From assembly GCA_015258065.1 (NCBI GenBank), contig JABZIZ010000017.1, forward strand, positions 1 through 55,361: 55,361 nt of DNA, in the 5' to 3' direction. This document shows positions 44,915 to 53,307 of the stretch, piece by piece (position 1 is the stretch's first letter; every line of letters begins with the position of its first letter). Both the position numbers and the translations under genes were made by a program. Under the pieces are notes generated by a model, which made no database searches, had not been told where the DNA came from, and worked only from the letters and a program-made list of their open reading frames with translations. Source of the DNA: Lachnospiraceae bacterium (GTDB lineage: Bacteria > Bacillota > Clostridia > Lachnospirales > Lachnospiraceae).

Positions 44915-47367
44915 GAGCACTCCTCATGAAAGACCTGACGCTGTTTCTTCGTGGGGCAGGACTGGTTGCTCTCCTGCTTCCCTTCCTTTTGCTCCTTTTT
45001 TTTGTAAAAGAAAAAGAGTCACTTCTTTCAGATGTGACACTGAAACCGTTTCCAATCGCGATCCGGGACGAAGATGAGACGTATATGTCCAGGACGTTAA
45101 TCCACATGGTGGGGGAAGTGGAACTCTTTTCCAAAGTGGATGTGGTAAAAGAGGAGTCGGATGCAGAACTGTTTGCCAAGGGCTATGCGGCAGTGACGAC
45201 GATTCCTAAGGATTTTTTTTATGAGATGTATGTGTCGGATAAGCGTCCGGCGCTTTTGTCCCTGAATGAGGGGATGCCTTTGCAGGCAACGCTCTACCGG
45301 GCTGTTTTCACCTCCGTGATGGACGTCATCCGGATGGAGGAGGCGGCACATTACGGCATGTATTTCTTTGTCTACGGGAAACTGAGCCGCCAGCAAAAAA
45401 TCGATGCCTACAATGAAACCAGTGAGAATCTTTTTCTGGATATCCTCGGCAGGCAGCAGGTTTTTGATTCCGATCTCCTGCATTCGGATGCGCCTTCCTC
45501 CGATTTAAGAAGGCTCGTGTCGATCCTGCTGTCGGTCGTTACGGTTCTGTTCCTCACGGGCTTTCTGTCGTCTGTTCCGGAAGAGAGAAAAAAACGCATT
45601 CTTCCGCGTTTTGTGGCTCTTGGAGGAAACCCCTTCTACTTCGCTTTATCCAGGTATCTGCTGTTTCTTCTTTTTCTCACGCCGATTCTGATCGCCGTGT
45701 GCCTGTTAGATGTGCAAGTGGGAAGGCTCTTTCTCTTTCTTTGTCTCCTGGTGCCCGTCAGCGCCGTATTTCTTGCCGTTTCCGCTCTTGGGTTGTATGT
45801 TTCCGGCGCCCGCATGATGCGCAGGGTGGGAAGCGTCTATCTGCTGTTTTCGCTGATTCTTTCCGGAACGATTTGGCCGCTCAGGGGGCTTCCCGTTTGG
45901 ATGAGCTACCTGCAGAGGCTGACGCTTCCCGATCAGTTCAGAATGATCCTGGAAATGCCCACGCTCACGGAAAGTGGCAGAGAGATGATCCCCTTCCTTT
46001 TGGTTCACCTCTGCCTCTTTCTGTTCGGATGGATGCTTCCACGCTTCTACAGGCCTAAAAGGGAAGAAGAACAGAGGAAGAAAGGAAGAAGCACTTTCCA
46101 AAACCCTGCGGAAGTGGTGGAAAACTTGCAAAAGGAGAGGGGGATGACCTGCGCGGAAGTGGCGGAGAATGCGCAGACGGTAGCGGAGGAGGATCGTCCA
46201 AAGGGACGGACAAAAGCGCTCTTTAGAGGTTGCCTGCTGACCTTATCAAAGCTTCGTTTGATTGCCGGAAGAAGGAGGGAGGCAGGGGGGATGATTTTGG
46301 TTCTGCTTCTTTGCGGCGCTCTCACCGCTTTTTTACAAAAGGGGGAGGGCAGAGAAATTCACCTCCTGATTTGGGATGAGGATCAGACGCAAAGATCGGC
46401 GGAACTGGTGGAGCGGATGACAAAGGTGGACGGACTCCGTGTCAGCCTCAAGGATCGGAAGGAGGCAGAAGGAGAGAGGAAAAGGGATCTGATCACGGGC
46501 GATGCGGAAGGGATGCTGGTCATTCCAAGCGGTTACGGAAGAGCGATTGTGACGGGGAAGGATGCCAGACTTCATTTTGAGAGCAAGGCCTCTTCCTTTT
46601 CCAATCAGGGGCTTCGGGAGATCATCGCAGGGCAAAATAATATTCTGAAGGCGGAGGCACGCGCCAGACTGGAAGCACAAAAGCGGCTGTCTCATCCCCT
46701 TTCTGAACAAGAGAACCATGACCTGAGTCAGTGGATGAAACGAGAGGAAAGCACGTTTCCGCCTCTATATAAAATCGAAACGGAGAAAGAAACCGAACCG
46801 GAAGGAAGTTTAAAGGACCCTTTTGCGCCGGATTCCTTTCACTTTGCCATCTTTGGCGTGATGATCTTGCTCTTTGCGGAGGCGGAGGTTTTTGCTTCCG
46901 TGGACCATCGCAGAGTAGAAAGACGCATGCGCACCTGCCCGCAGGGCGTGTTCGTGATGCGTTTCAGTGATTTGGCAGCCCTGGTCCTGACGGGGGGAGT
47001 GGTGCTTCTCTGCTTCCTGCTGCCGGGGCAGGCGGTCTTTCAGCGGTTTGTTCCTGTCCTGCTCTTTTTGATCATTCTGGCATCTTTGGCTCTGCTCCTT
47101 GCTTATCGAAGCAAAAATGCAGGGAGAAGCGGAGCGATTGCCCCGTACCTGGCACTCCTTCTGGGTCTTGGCGGCGGGTGTTTTACCGATGTAAGCGCTT
47201 TTAGCGGCCTTCTCGGAAAAGTCTACCCGTTTCTGCCGTCAGGAGCCTTATTCGGAGCGGCATCCGGGCAGCAGGCAGGAGGGGAAACCGCCCTTCTGGT
47301 ACTGGTCATGCAGAGCATGTTTTTCATAGGAATCCTGGGAGTCTCCTGTTTTCGTTCCCAACGTTAG
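44902..47367 (+). CDS. ABC-2 type permease, two halves fused
   Basis: 821 residues. Each half has the ABC-2 plan of one N-terminal helix, a long extracytoplasmic domain and a cluster of about five helices. In half one, helix 1 is at about 14-33 and the cluster at about 205-380 (LLSVVTVLFLTGFLSSVPEE, VSAVFLAVSALGLYVSGARM). Half two begins near 455 (GMILVLLLCGALTAFLQ) with its cluster at about 645-815. ABC-2 permeases usually work as dimers of separate subunits, so here one chain probably supplies both. AAGGAGG precedes the ATG. With the ATPase and zinc-ribbon protein it forms an exporter of unknown substrate. Confidence 0.9.
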   Translation: MHRLRALLMKDLTLFLRGAGLVALLLPFLLLLFFVKEKESLLSDVTLKPFPIAIRDEDETYMSRTLIHMVGEVELFSKVDVVKEESDAELFAKGYAAVTTIPKDFFYEMYVSDKRPALLSLNEGMPLQATLYRAVFTSVMDVIRMEEAAHYGMYFFVYGKLSRQQKIDAYNETSENLFLDILGRQQVFDSDLLHSDAPSSDLRRLVSILLSVVTVLFLTGFLSSVPEERKKRILPRFVALGGNPFYFALSRYLLFLLFLTPILIAVCLLDVQVGRLFLFLCLLVPVSAVFLAVSALGLYVSGARMMRRVGSVYLLFSLILSGTIWPLRGLPVWMSYLQRLTLPDQFRMILEMPTLTESGREMIPFLLVHLCLFLFGWMLPRFYRPKREEEQRKKGRSTFQNPAEVVENLQKERGMTCAEVAENAQTVAEEDRPKGRTKALFRGCLLTLSKLRLIAGRRREAGGMILVLLLCGALTAFLQKGEGREIHLLIWDEDQTQRSAELVERMTKVDGLRVSLKDRKEAEGERKRDLITGDAEGMLVIPSGYGRAIVTGKDARLHFESKASSFSNQGLREIIAGQNNILKAEARARLEAQKRLSHPLSEQENHDLSQWMKREESTFPPLYKIETEKETEPEGSLKDPFAPDSFHFAIFGVMILLFAEAEVFASVDHRRVERRMRTCPQGVFVMRFSDLAALVLTGGVVLLCFLLPGQAVFQRFVPVLLFLIILASLALLLAYRSKNAGRSGAIAPYLALLLGLGGGCFTDVSAFSGLLGKVYPFLPSGALFGAASGQQAGGETALLVLVMQSMFFIGILGVSCFRSQR

Positions 47368-47438
47368 GTGGTAAACTGGGAGAAGCTTATTTCGGAAGCG
47401 CAAGAGATCATTTGGAATCGTAAGAGAAGGAGAGAAAA

Positions 47439-48386
47439 ATGGGGCTGATGAAGCTGAAACCTGCCTGCAAGGACTACCTCTGGGGCGGGAACAGATTGAA
47501 GACGGAATATGGAATTGCCTGTGAGGGAGAGATTCTTTCGGAGGCGTGGGTACTGTCCTGCCATCCGGACGGCCCCAGCGTCATTGAGAACGGCACCTAT
47601 GCGGGGAAAACCTTGCGGGAATATCTGGAAGCGGAGGGAGGGTCCGTTTTGGGAAAAAATGGCGCCAAATTCACCGATTTTCCGATCTTGACCAAACTGA
47701 TCGATGCAAGGGACAATCTGTCGATTCAGGTACATCCGGATAATGCCTACGCGCAGAAATATGAGAATCAGTACGGGAAGACGGAGATGTGGTATATCAT
47801 GGACGCCGCGCCGGACGCCTTTCTGTATTTTGGCTTTGAACACGAAATTGGCAGAGAGGAGTTTGAGAGAAGGATCAGGGAGGACGACTTGCTGCCTGTG
47901 TTGCATCAGGCACCGGTTCACAAAGGTGACGTGTTCTTCATTGAAGCAGGCACCCTCCATGCCATAGGAAAAAATATTCTCCTTGCGGAGATTCAGCAGA
48001 ATTCCAACGTCACTTATCGTGTTTACGACTATGGAAGAGTGGGAAAAGACGGAAAGAAACGAGAATTGCACATCGAAAAAGCGCTGGATGTCACCAACTG
48101 CCGCAGGGCGGAAGAAGATACGCACTGCTATCCGCATGTGGCTTCCTGCCCTTATTTCACGGTGGATCATCTGGTGCTGGACGGAAAGACAATGAAGAAG
48201 ATCTGCGGAGAGGTCGGGGAGGATTCTTTTCTCAGCATCCTGTTCTTAAGCGGCGAAGGTGAGATTTCCTGCGCACGGGCGAGCTTCTCCTACCGGAAGG
48301 GAGAGAGCTATTTCCTGCCGGCAGGAAGCGGTTCCTTTGCGATCGAAGGAGAGTGTGACGCGCTGATCACCACCCTCCCGGAATAA
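47439..48386 (+). CDS. manA: Mannose-6-phosphate isomerase, class I
   Basis: 315 residues, the short Firmicute form. Interconverts mannose-6-phosphate and fructose-6-phosphate. Zinc ligands are visible in SIQVHPDNAYA, KTEMWYI and AGTLHAIG, followed by EIQQNSNVTYRVYDYGR. AAGGAG lies 8 bases before the ATG. It follows the ABC operon by 71 bases and converges with the DUF1846 gene, with only 10 bases between stops. Confidence 0.95.
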   Translation: MGLMKLKPACKDYLWGGNRLKTEYGIACEGEILSEAWVLSCHPDGPSVIENGTYAGKTLREYLEAEGGSVLGKNGAKFTDFPILTKLIDARDNLSIQVHPDNAYAQKYENQYGKTEMWYIMDAAPDAFLYFGFEHEIGREEFERRIREDDLLPVLHQAPVHKGDVFFIEAGTLHAIGKNILLAEIQQNSNVTYRVYDYGRVGKDGKKRELHIEKALDVTNCRRAEEDTHCYPHVASCPYFTVDHLVLDGKTMKKICGEVGEDSFLSILFLSGEGEISCARASFSYRKGESYFLPAGSGSFAIEGECDALITTLPE

Positions 48387-48396
48387 ACGTAAGCGT

Positions 48397-49881
48397 TCAT
48401 GGGTGGAAAAGCTTTTTGGTCTGGTAGAAAGGCTCGCAGGTGAGATTGACATGCAGCTTCTGGAAGGTGCGCTCGTCTACACTGGATAAGATGACGGAAG
48501 AGTGCATTTCACAGCCGGCCAGCCCCGGGATCTGAGCGAGGGACTTTGCTGCATCCGCATTGTCCTTGGCGCAGATTGTGAGTGCGATGAGGACCTCCTC
48601 CACATGCAGGTGCGGGTTATGTCCTCCCAGACACTGCACCTTCAGCTGCTGGATCGGCTCGATGATTTCAGGAGAGATGAGTTCGATGTTTTCGTCAACC
48701 CCTGCCAGAGCCTTGAGAGCGTTTAATACCATGGCGGAGGAAGCACCCATCAGAGGAGAAGTCTTGCCCGTGATCACTCTTCCGTCCGGAAGCAAGATGG
48801 CGGCAGCGGGAGCGCCGGTCACCTCTGCCTTCAGATTGGCAGCTGCTACCGCCGGTCTTTCAATGATGCCGGTTTCCGCCTTTGTCATCAAGATCTCCAG
48901 CTGTTCCGTGGTCTTCCTCGTGTGGTTTCCCTTACAGACTTCTTCCAGTTCTTTATAATAGCGGCGGATGATTTCCTGCCTGGCCGCCTTTTGTACCACA
49001 GCATCATCCACAATGCAGCTTCCGATCATGTTGACCCCCATATCGGTGGGAGACTGGTAGGGGGAGCTTCCATAGATTTTTTCAAAAATCTCATTCAAAA
49101 TCGGGAAAACAGCCACATCACGGTTGTAATTGACGGTGGTTTTGCCATAGGCTTCCAGGTGATAGGGATCAATCATATTCACATCGCCCAGATCAATGGT
49201 GGCAGCTTCGTAAGCCAGATTCACCGGATGCCTTAGCGGAAGATTCCAGACCGGGAAGGTTTCAAATTTGGCATAACCGGCTTTGACCCCCCTTTTGTTC
49301 TCCTGATAGAGCTGGGATAAACAGACCGCCATTTTGCCGCTGCCGGGACCCGGCGCAGTAACGACGACGAGAGAATGCGTCGTTTCAATATAATCATTCT
49401 TGCCATATCCCTCGTCGCTGGTGATAAAAGGAATATTGGACGGATAGCCCGGAATGGTGTAGTGGCGGTAAACACGAATGCCAAGTGCTTCCAGTTTCTT
49501 CTGGTAGGCCATCACCTGCGGACTTCCATCGAAGCGGGTGAGCACGACGCTTCCGACGAAGAGCCCGTAGGAGCGGAAGGCATCAATCAGCCGTAGGACG
49601 TCCATCGCATAGGGAAGGTCCAGATCGCCCCTGCGCTTGTCATTTTCGACGTCGGAGGAATTGATCACGACGATCACTTCGACTTCTTCTTTCAGCTGGG
49701 TGAGCATGCGGATTTTGGAATCCGGCTGAAAACCGGGCAGGACCCTGGAAGCATGAAAATCATCGAAGAGCTTTCCGCCAAATTCCAGATATAATTTTCC
49801 ACCGAACTGAGACACACGTTCACGGATGTGTGCAGACTGTATTTTTAGATATTTGTCATTATCAAAACCGAGATTTTGCAT
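48397..49881 (-). CDS. DUF1846 family protein
   Basis: 494 residues from ATG 49881 (AGAGGGG upstream); the open frame beyond it is not family-like. NLGFDNDKYLKIQSAHIRER and LYLEFGGKLFDDFHASRVLP at the N-terminus, VVTAPGPGSGKMAVCLSQLY in the middle, and LGGHNPHLHVEEVLIALTIC near the end are strongly conserved in DUF1846. The GPGSGK stretch resembles a nucleotide-binding loop. The family's function is not established as far as I know. It lies downstream of the GHL10 gene on the same strand with a 258-base gap partly filled by tandem repeats. Confidence 0.9.
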   Translation of the reverse strand: MQNLGFDNDKYLKIQSAHIRERVSQFGGKLYLEFGGKLFDDFHASRVLPGFQPDSKIRMLTQLKEEVEVIVVINSSDVENDKRRGDLDLPYAMDVLRLIDAFRSYGLFVGSVVLTRFDGSPQVMAYQKKLEALGIRVYRHYTIPGYPSNIPFITSDEGYGKNDYIETTHSLVVVTAPGPGSGKMAVCLSQLYQENKRGVKAGYAKFETFPVWNLPLRHPVNLAYEAATIDLGDVNMIDPYHLEAYGKTTVNYNRDVAVFPILNEIFEKIYGSSPYQSPTDMGVNMIGSCIVDDAVVQKAARQEIIRRYYKELEEVCKGNHTRKTTEQLEILMTKAETGIIERPAVAAANLKAEVTGAPAAAILLPDGRVITGKTSPLMGASSAMVLNALKALAGVDENIELISPEIIEPIQQLKVQCLGGHNPHLHVEEVLIALTICAKDNADAAKSLAQIPGLAGCEMHSSVILSSVDERTFQKLHVNLTCEPFYQTKKLFHP

Positions 49882-50034
49882 GGAGAACCCCTCTTTGAAA
49901 AAAAATTCACAGATAAAGTTCATTTTAGCACAGGGAGGATGGCGTCTCAAGCAAACACCCTCGATTCGCCGGAGAAAGAAGGGGCAAAAGGAGGGTGTTC
50001 AGCAAACGATGATTGGATTTAGATCGGATGTTTG

Positions 50035-50146
50035 GTGTCGTTCATCGGCTTCCCAGGGATGCAAGGTTTCGTCGGGAATGCGGTTATTTTTGTGTCGTTC
50101 ATGCCTGCCCAGGGATGCAAGGTTTCACCAGGAATGCGGTTATTTT
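50035..50146. repeat. 57-bp tandem duplication at the 3' end of the GHL10 gene
   Basis: Copies at 50035-50091 and 50092-50146 share GTGTCGTTCAT, CCCAGGGATGCAAGGTTTC and GGAATGCGGTTATTTT. The second copy contains the stop codon of the minus-strand GHL10 gene (50140-50142). The first is its non-coding duplicate downstream. The rest of the gap to 49882 shows nothing I can name. Confidence 0.92.
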
Positions 50147-51177
50147 ACGAGGCGCAAATTTGCAAGTTCGTTCTGTGCAGCCGGTTTTAAAAGAGAAGCG
50201 TAGTCGAAGAGGAGGTAGCCGGAGATTCCTGCTTTTTTTGCGGAAAGAGCCTGTTCATACAGGTTGGTATTGCGAAGCTGCCATCCGGGATCTCCCGGAA
50301 TCTTTTCCCCGCAGCGGTAAGAGGCTAAGCCAACGAACATGGGGAGCCCCAGTTTGTTGAGAAAAATCCACTGCTGCAAGCGCCTGGTATAAAGCGGATC
50401 GTTGCCCTGTTTGCCGTGTTGATTGGTCCAATATAGCTGGGGGCAGATATAATCCAGATATCCGGGAGTAGAAAGCCAGGTGCCGACATCCGCTCCCATT
50501 TTGATGTTGTTCTCCACATTGCCGGTGGGCGAGATGCCGAAGATTTTGCCATACCGGTGGGTGAGCGCATAAACCTGCCGGATCATTTCATTGTGTACAG
50601 AAGTGCCCAGAGGCGGGAAATAGTCGTCAAAATGAATGCCGTCAACCGGATATTTGACAAGAATCTCCTGAATGCCCGCAACGATATTTGCGACGGATAC
50701 GAGGGATGGATCGCCGCTGTAACTGCCTTTGCGGTAGCCGTAGGGATTGATCCATGCGTGGAACGCCAGCCCTTTGGCATGCGCAATCGAAACAAAATCT
50801 GCAAGGGGATCGAAACCCGGATTTCCTCCTAACATTTGTGTGCTCCAGGGGTAGATGCCGGACGGGTAAACGGCGTCGTTGTGGGAGCGCACATGCATGA
50901 AAATGGCATTGCACCCTTGTGCCAGTGCAACATCACAAATTTGCGAAAAGGCTGCCTTCATTTCCGGCTCGGTTTTTCCTTTTAAAAATTGCTGCCAGTT
51001 TAAAAAGGAAAACCACACTCCCTTCATCTCCGCCTGCGCCTGATTTCGTGCGGGACCGGATGACTTTCCGGCAGCACCGGCATGGAGCGGGAAAAAGCAA
51101 GAAGCCAGGAGAATGGCACTAAGAAGCAGTACACAGAGATTCTTTTTCGATTGCGGGGATTTCCTATTCCATTTCAT
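50140..51177 (-). CDS. Secreted GHL10 (family 10-like) glycosyl hydrolase
   Basis: 345 residues with AAAGGAG 6 bases before ATG 51177. The N-terminus is a signal peptide; LLASC at residue 27 could be a lipoprotein site, or cleavage may follow AGAAG. The mature part is a TIM barrel of the GHL10/DUF187 type: MKGVWFSFLNWQQFLKG, AIFMHVRSHNDAVYPSGIYPWS, GLAFHAWINPYG, YPVDGIHFDDYFPP, then PGYLDYICPQLYW and YLLFDYASL. The Asp pair of HFDDYFPP fits the family active site. Relatives act on wall glycans or other polysaccharides; the substrate is not known here. The membrane-protein gene upstream on the same strand may share its transcript. Confidence 0.9.
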   Translation of the reverse strand: MKWNRKSPQSKKNLCVLLLSAILLASCFFPLHAGAAGKSSGPARNQAQAEMKGVWFSFLNWQQFLKGKTEPEMKAAFSQICDVALAQGCNAIFMHVRSHNDAVYPSGIYPWSTQMLGGNPGFDPLADFVSIAHAKGLAFHAWINPYGYRKGSYSGDPSLVSVANIVAGIQEILVKYPVDGIHFDDYFPPLGTSVHNEMIRQVYALTHRYGKIFGISPTGNVENNIKMGADVGTWLSTPGYLDYICPQLYWTNQHGKQGNDPLYTRRLQQWIFLNKLGLPMFVGLASYRCGEKIPGDPGWQLRNTNLYEQALSAKKAGISGYLLFDYASLLKPAAQNELANLRLVK

Positions 51178-51181
51178 TGTT

Positions 51182-51295
51182 TTCTCCTTTAAAGATAGGG
51201 CATATCAAAATCGTCTGGTTTTCTCTTTTAAAGATAGGGATATCAAACTTCCTTGTCTCTCCTATAAAGGCAGGGCATGTCAAAATCTCCTGGTT
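51182..51295. repeat. Three degenerate 38-bp tandem units between the DUF6056-like and GHL10 genes
   Basis: Units begin near 51182, 51221 and 51257. Each has TTCTC near its start, TTTAAAGATAGGG or a close variant, then ATATCAAA. In the minus-strand reading each carries TTTGA, ATGCCCTATC or a variant, and a purine stretch. The rightmost unit spans the DUF6056-like stop (51280-51282), and the leftmost supplies the AAAGGAG ribosome site of the GHL10 gene. Confidence 0.88.
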
Positions 51296-52884
51296 TCCGG
51301 AGCAATTTCTACACTTTCTTTTTGGTAATATTCTGCAACCGCCCGGTTCAACCAGTCCTGCGGATCGGTGGAAAAATCCTGAAAAAACAGGAGCTCCGGC
51401 TTGTTGTGCAGGGGAGAAAGAGAGACTTTTTTTACAGAAGCATCATGAAAAATCTTTTCTCTTTTGCCGCATTCTGCACGGTAATGCCGCATATTGCCGT
51501 TTGCCAGATCCGTGATGGCAGAGGTGCTCATATAATAACGCGGATTGACCTGAAGCAGATAGGCGGATCGAAGCAGAAAGAGGAGCAGAACGATTCCGTA
51601 TAATAATTTACAAAAAAAGGCGGTTCGGGTACAGGGCGATTTTTTGTATTCTGCCCTCCGTAAAACCGGCGTGCGGTCGTCTTCGGGGGAAGAGAAACTG
51701 TCCGGGTGGGCATCCGAAGTGACACCAAAGAGGTGACGGATGGAAGTGATCCATCCTGCCAGATAAAAAAGACATAGAACAAGCAGCAGGACAAACTGTT
51801 CCCACATCAGAGCCCGGATGCGTCCTGCATCAATATTGGCAGTTGCATAGAGGGGGGGAGTAATGTTGGACGCAGACAGGCAGAGGCAGAGGCTAATGGC
51901 CAGGAGCGGATGACGAAAGAAGGCGGGTTGATTTTGTGCGCAAGCATTCGCCGCCTGCCTTCCGGCAATCAGTAGAAGCGGTAGGAGCAAAAGAAACAGC
52001 AGGATCACCGGAAGGGAGAGAAAGTCGCCTCCCACATCGGTGAAGATGTGGCGGAAGGAGGATAGAACCGCCTGCAAAGGGGAAAGGCCCTTCGTCCCGG
52101 TTTGCCTGAGACGGTTTCCGGGGGCGAGGCAGGCGAGGAGAAAGCCGGAATACAAACACAAAACAGGAGGAAGAAGGCGCAGCAGTCGTCTACCTTTTTT
52201 TTGTAAGAGCAAAAATAAGGAAAGAAGGGAAGAAACCAGAACGCAAGTAAGGGAGGTCATGAAATTCGCACCCCCGAGAAGAAAACCGAAGAAACAGAGA
52301 AGGACACCTGACCGGAGGATCTTCTTTTTTTCCTTTAATAAAAAGAACTTGCAGAGGAAACCGAAGAAGAAAAGCATGAGTCCGTACTCACCGGTATAAA
52401 TGGCGCCTGCAAACCAGTAGAAGCCCTCGACTCGCGCAGAACCGGGTTCCATGCCCTGCAAACAGATAAACAGTAAGCCGTAAGCAATGGATGCGGCAAG
52501 ATGGATATCTACCCCTAGAAGGTCAGAGAATATTTTTTTGACTAAAAAAAGGGTTCCAAAGATCAGAAGAAAAAAATTCAAAAGAACACCGATCGGATAG
52601 AGCTTCTCAGAAAATAGTCCAGGCTGAATCCCGGACAGGAAGGAGGAAAAATAGTAGCCGATCCAGTTGTTGTAATACCAGACCGTCCTCGTGAGTGCAG
52701 CAAGGAGAGCGGTCAAAAGACTTCCGGAGGATTGATATGCCAGATGGGTCGCTCTTCCCATGGCATAGTCATCTACAGCCGGGTAGGCATAGAAGGCGGT
52801 CAGCAGGAGAGGCTGCAGAGAGACCCAGAAACAAAAGGCGACAAAGTGGTGAAGACGACGAAATTTAGAGCTGGTGAGCGACAC
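51280..52884 (-). CDS. Polytopic membrane protein, DUF6056-like
   Basis: 534 residues from GTG 52884, with AGAGG 8 bases upstream; the frame is open earlier but lacks a ribosome site. About twelve membrane helices. After helix 1, the loop AYPAVDDYAMGRATHLAYQS and NNWIGYYFSSFLSGIQP resembles membrane glycosyltransferase-like proteins (DUF6056, GT-C style), where an acidic pair in the first outside loop is catalytic; here Asp-Asp is present. A role in surface glycan or lipid-linked sugar transfer is inferred. A long soluble C-terminal loop ends with VAEYYQKESVEIAPE. The adjacent surface adhesin gene is divergent. Confidence 0.75.
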   Translation of the reverse strand: MSLTSSKFRRLHHFVAFCFWVSLQPLLLTAFYAYPAVDDYAMGRATHLAYQSSGSLLTALLAALTRTVWYYNNWIGYYFSSFLSGIQPGLFSEKLYPIGVLLNFFLLIFGTLFLVKKIFSDLLGVDIHLAASIAYGLLFICLQGMEPGSARVEGFYWFAGAIYTGEYGLMLFFFGFLCKFFLLKEKKKILRSGVLLCFFGFLLGGANFMTSLTCVLVSSLLSLFLLLQKKGRRLLRLLPPVLCLYSGFLLACLAPGNRLRQTGTKGLSPLQAVLSSFRHIFTDVGGDFLSLPVILLFLLLLPLLLIAGRQAANACAQNQPAFFRHPLLAISLCLCLSASNITPPLYATANIDAGRIRALMWEQFVLLLVLCLFYLAGWITSIRHLFGVTSDAHPDSFSSPEDDRTPVLRRAEYKKSPCTRTAFFCKLLYGIVLLLFLLRSAYLLQVNPRYYMSTSAITDLANGNMRHYRAECGKREKIFHDASVKKVSLSPLHNKPELLFFQDFSTDPQDWLNRAVAEYYQKESVEIAPETRRF

Positions 52885-53060
52885 GGACAAAACCTCTTTG
52901 AACGGTAAGATGGATGCTGCGTGGGAATGAACACATCCAATCACAATGGGAGACAAGCTCATCTTATCATGGAAGGGGGTGGAAACGAAAGCATTGTGAT
53001 GGTTATGGTTCGGTAAGAATTAGATTATATTTCAAATCATAAACATAATAAAAAAAACAT

Positions 53061-53088
53061 TTGCAATATGATAGTCTTACGCTATAAT
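53061..53088 (+). promoter_or_regulatory. Upstream promoter of the serine-rich adhesin
   Basis: TTGCAA at 53061-53066 and TATAAT at 53083-53088 are 16 bases apart. This would give a leader of about 210 bases. Confidence 0.65.
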
Positions 53089-53203
53089 ACAGACTTTGAC
53101 AGAGACTGATTTTCACAGAAAAGATGAGATTGATAAAATTTTTCTTACAATCTAAATCTCTTTGCAATTCGGTCGAAATAACAAAAAGAAGTGAAATAAC
53201 ATA

Positions 53204-53250
53204 AATTACTAAAATTATGATAGTAATTATGATTATTTCTCTGCTATAAT
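53204..53250 (+). promoter_or_regulatory. Inverted repeat and second promoter of the adhesin
   Basis: AATTACTA (53204-53211) and TAGTAATT (53221-53228) are perfect 8-bp inverted arms with a 9-base spacer. A TATAAT at 53245-53250 follows; a -35 at the usual spacing would fall on the right arm. This is the layout of a repressor or activator site controlling a promoter. Confidence 0.5.
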
Positions 53251-53307
53251 CATGTTAGTAACCAAATTCGTATGCTGCAGGTACTGCGACAACCAGGAGG
53301 GCGAAGG

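Larger units (their letters stand above)
52885..53307. other. 423-base AT-rich divergent intergenic region
   Basis: No gene is seen. The right 300 bases are markedly AT-rich compared with the rest of the window, and hold two promoter-like sites and an inverted repeat reading toward the serine-rich adhesin. Confidence 0.7.
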
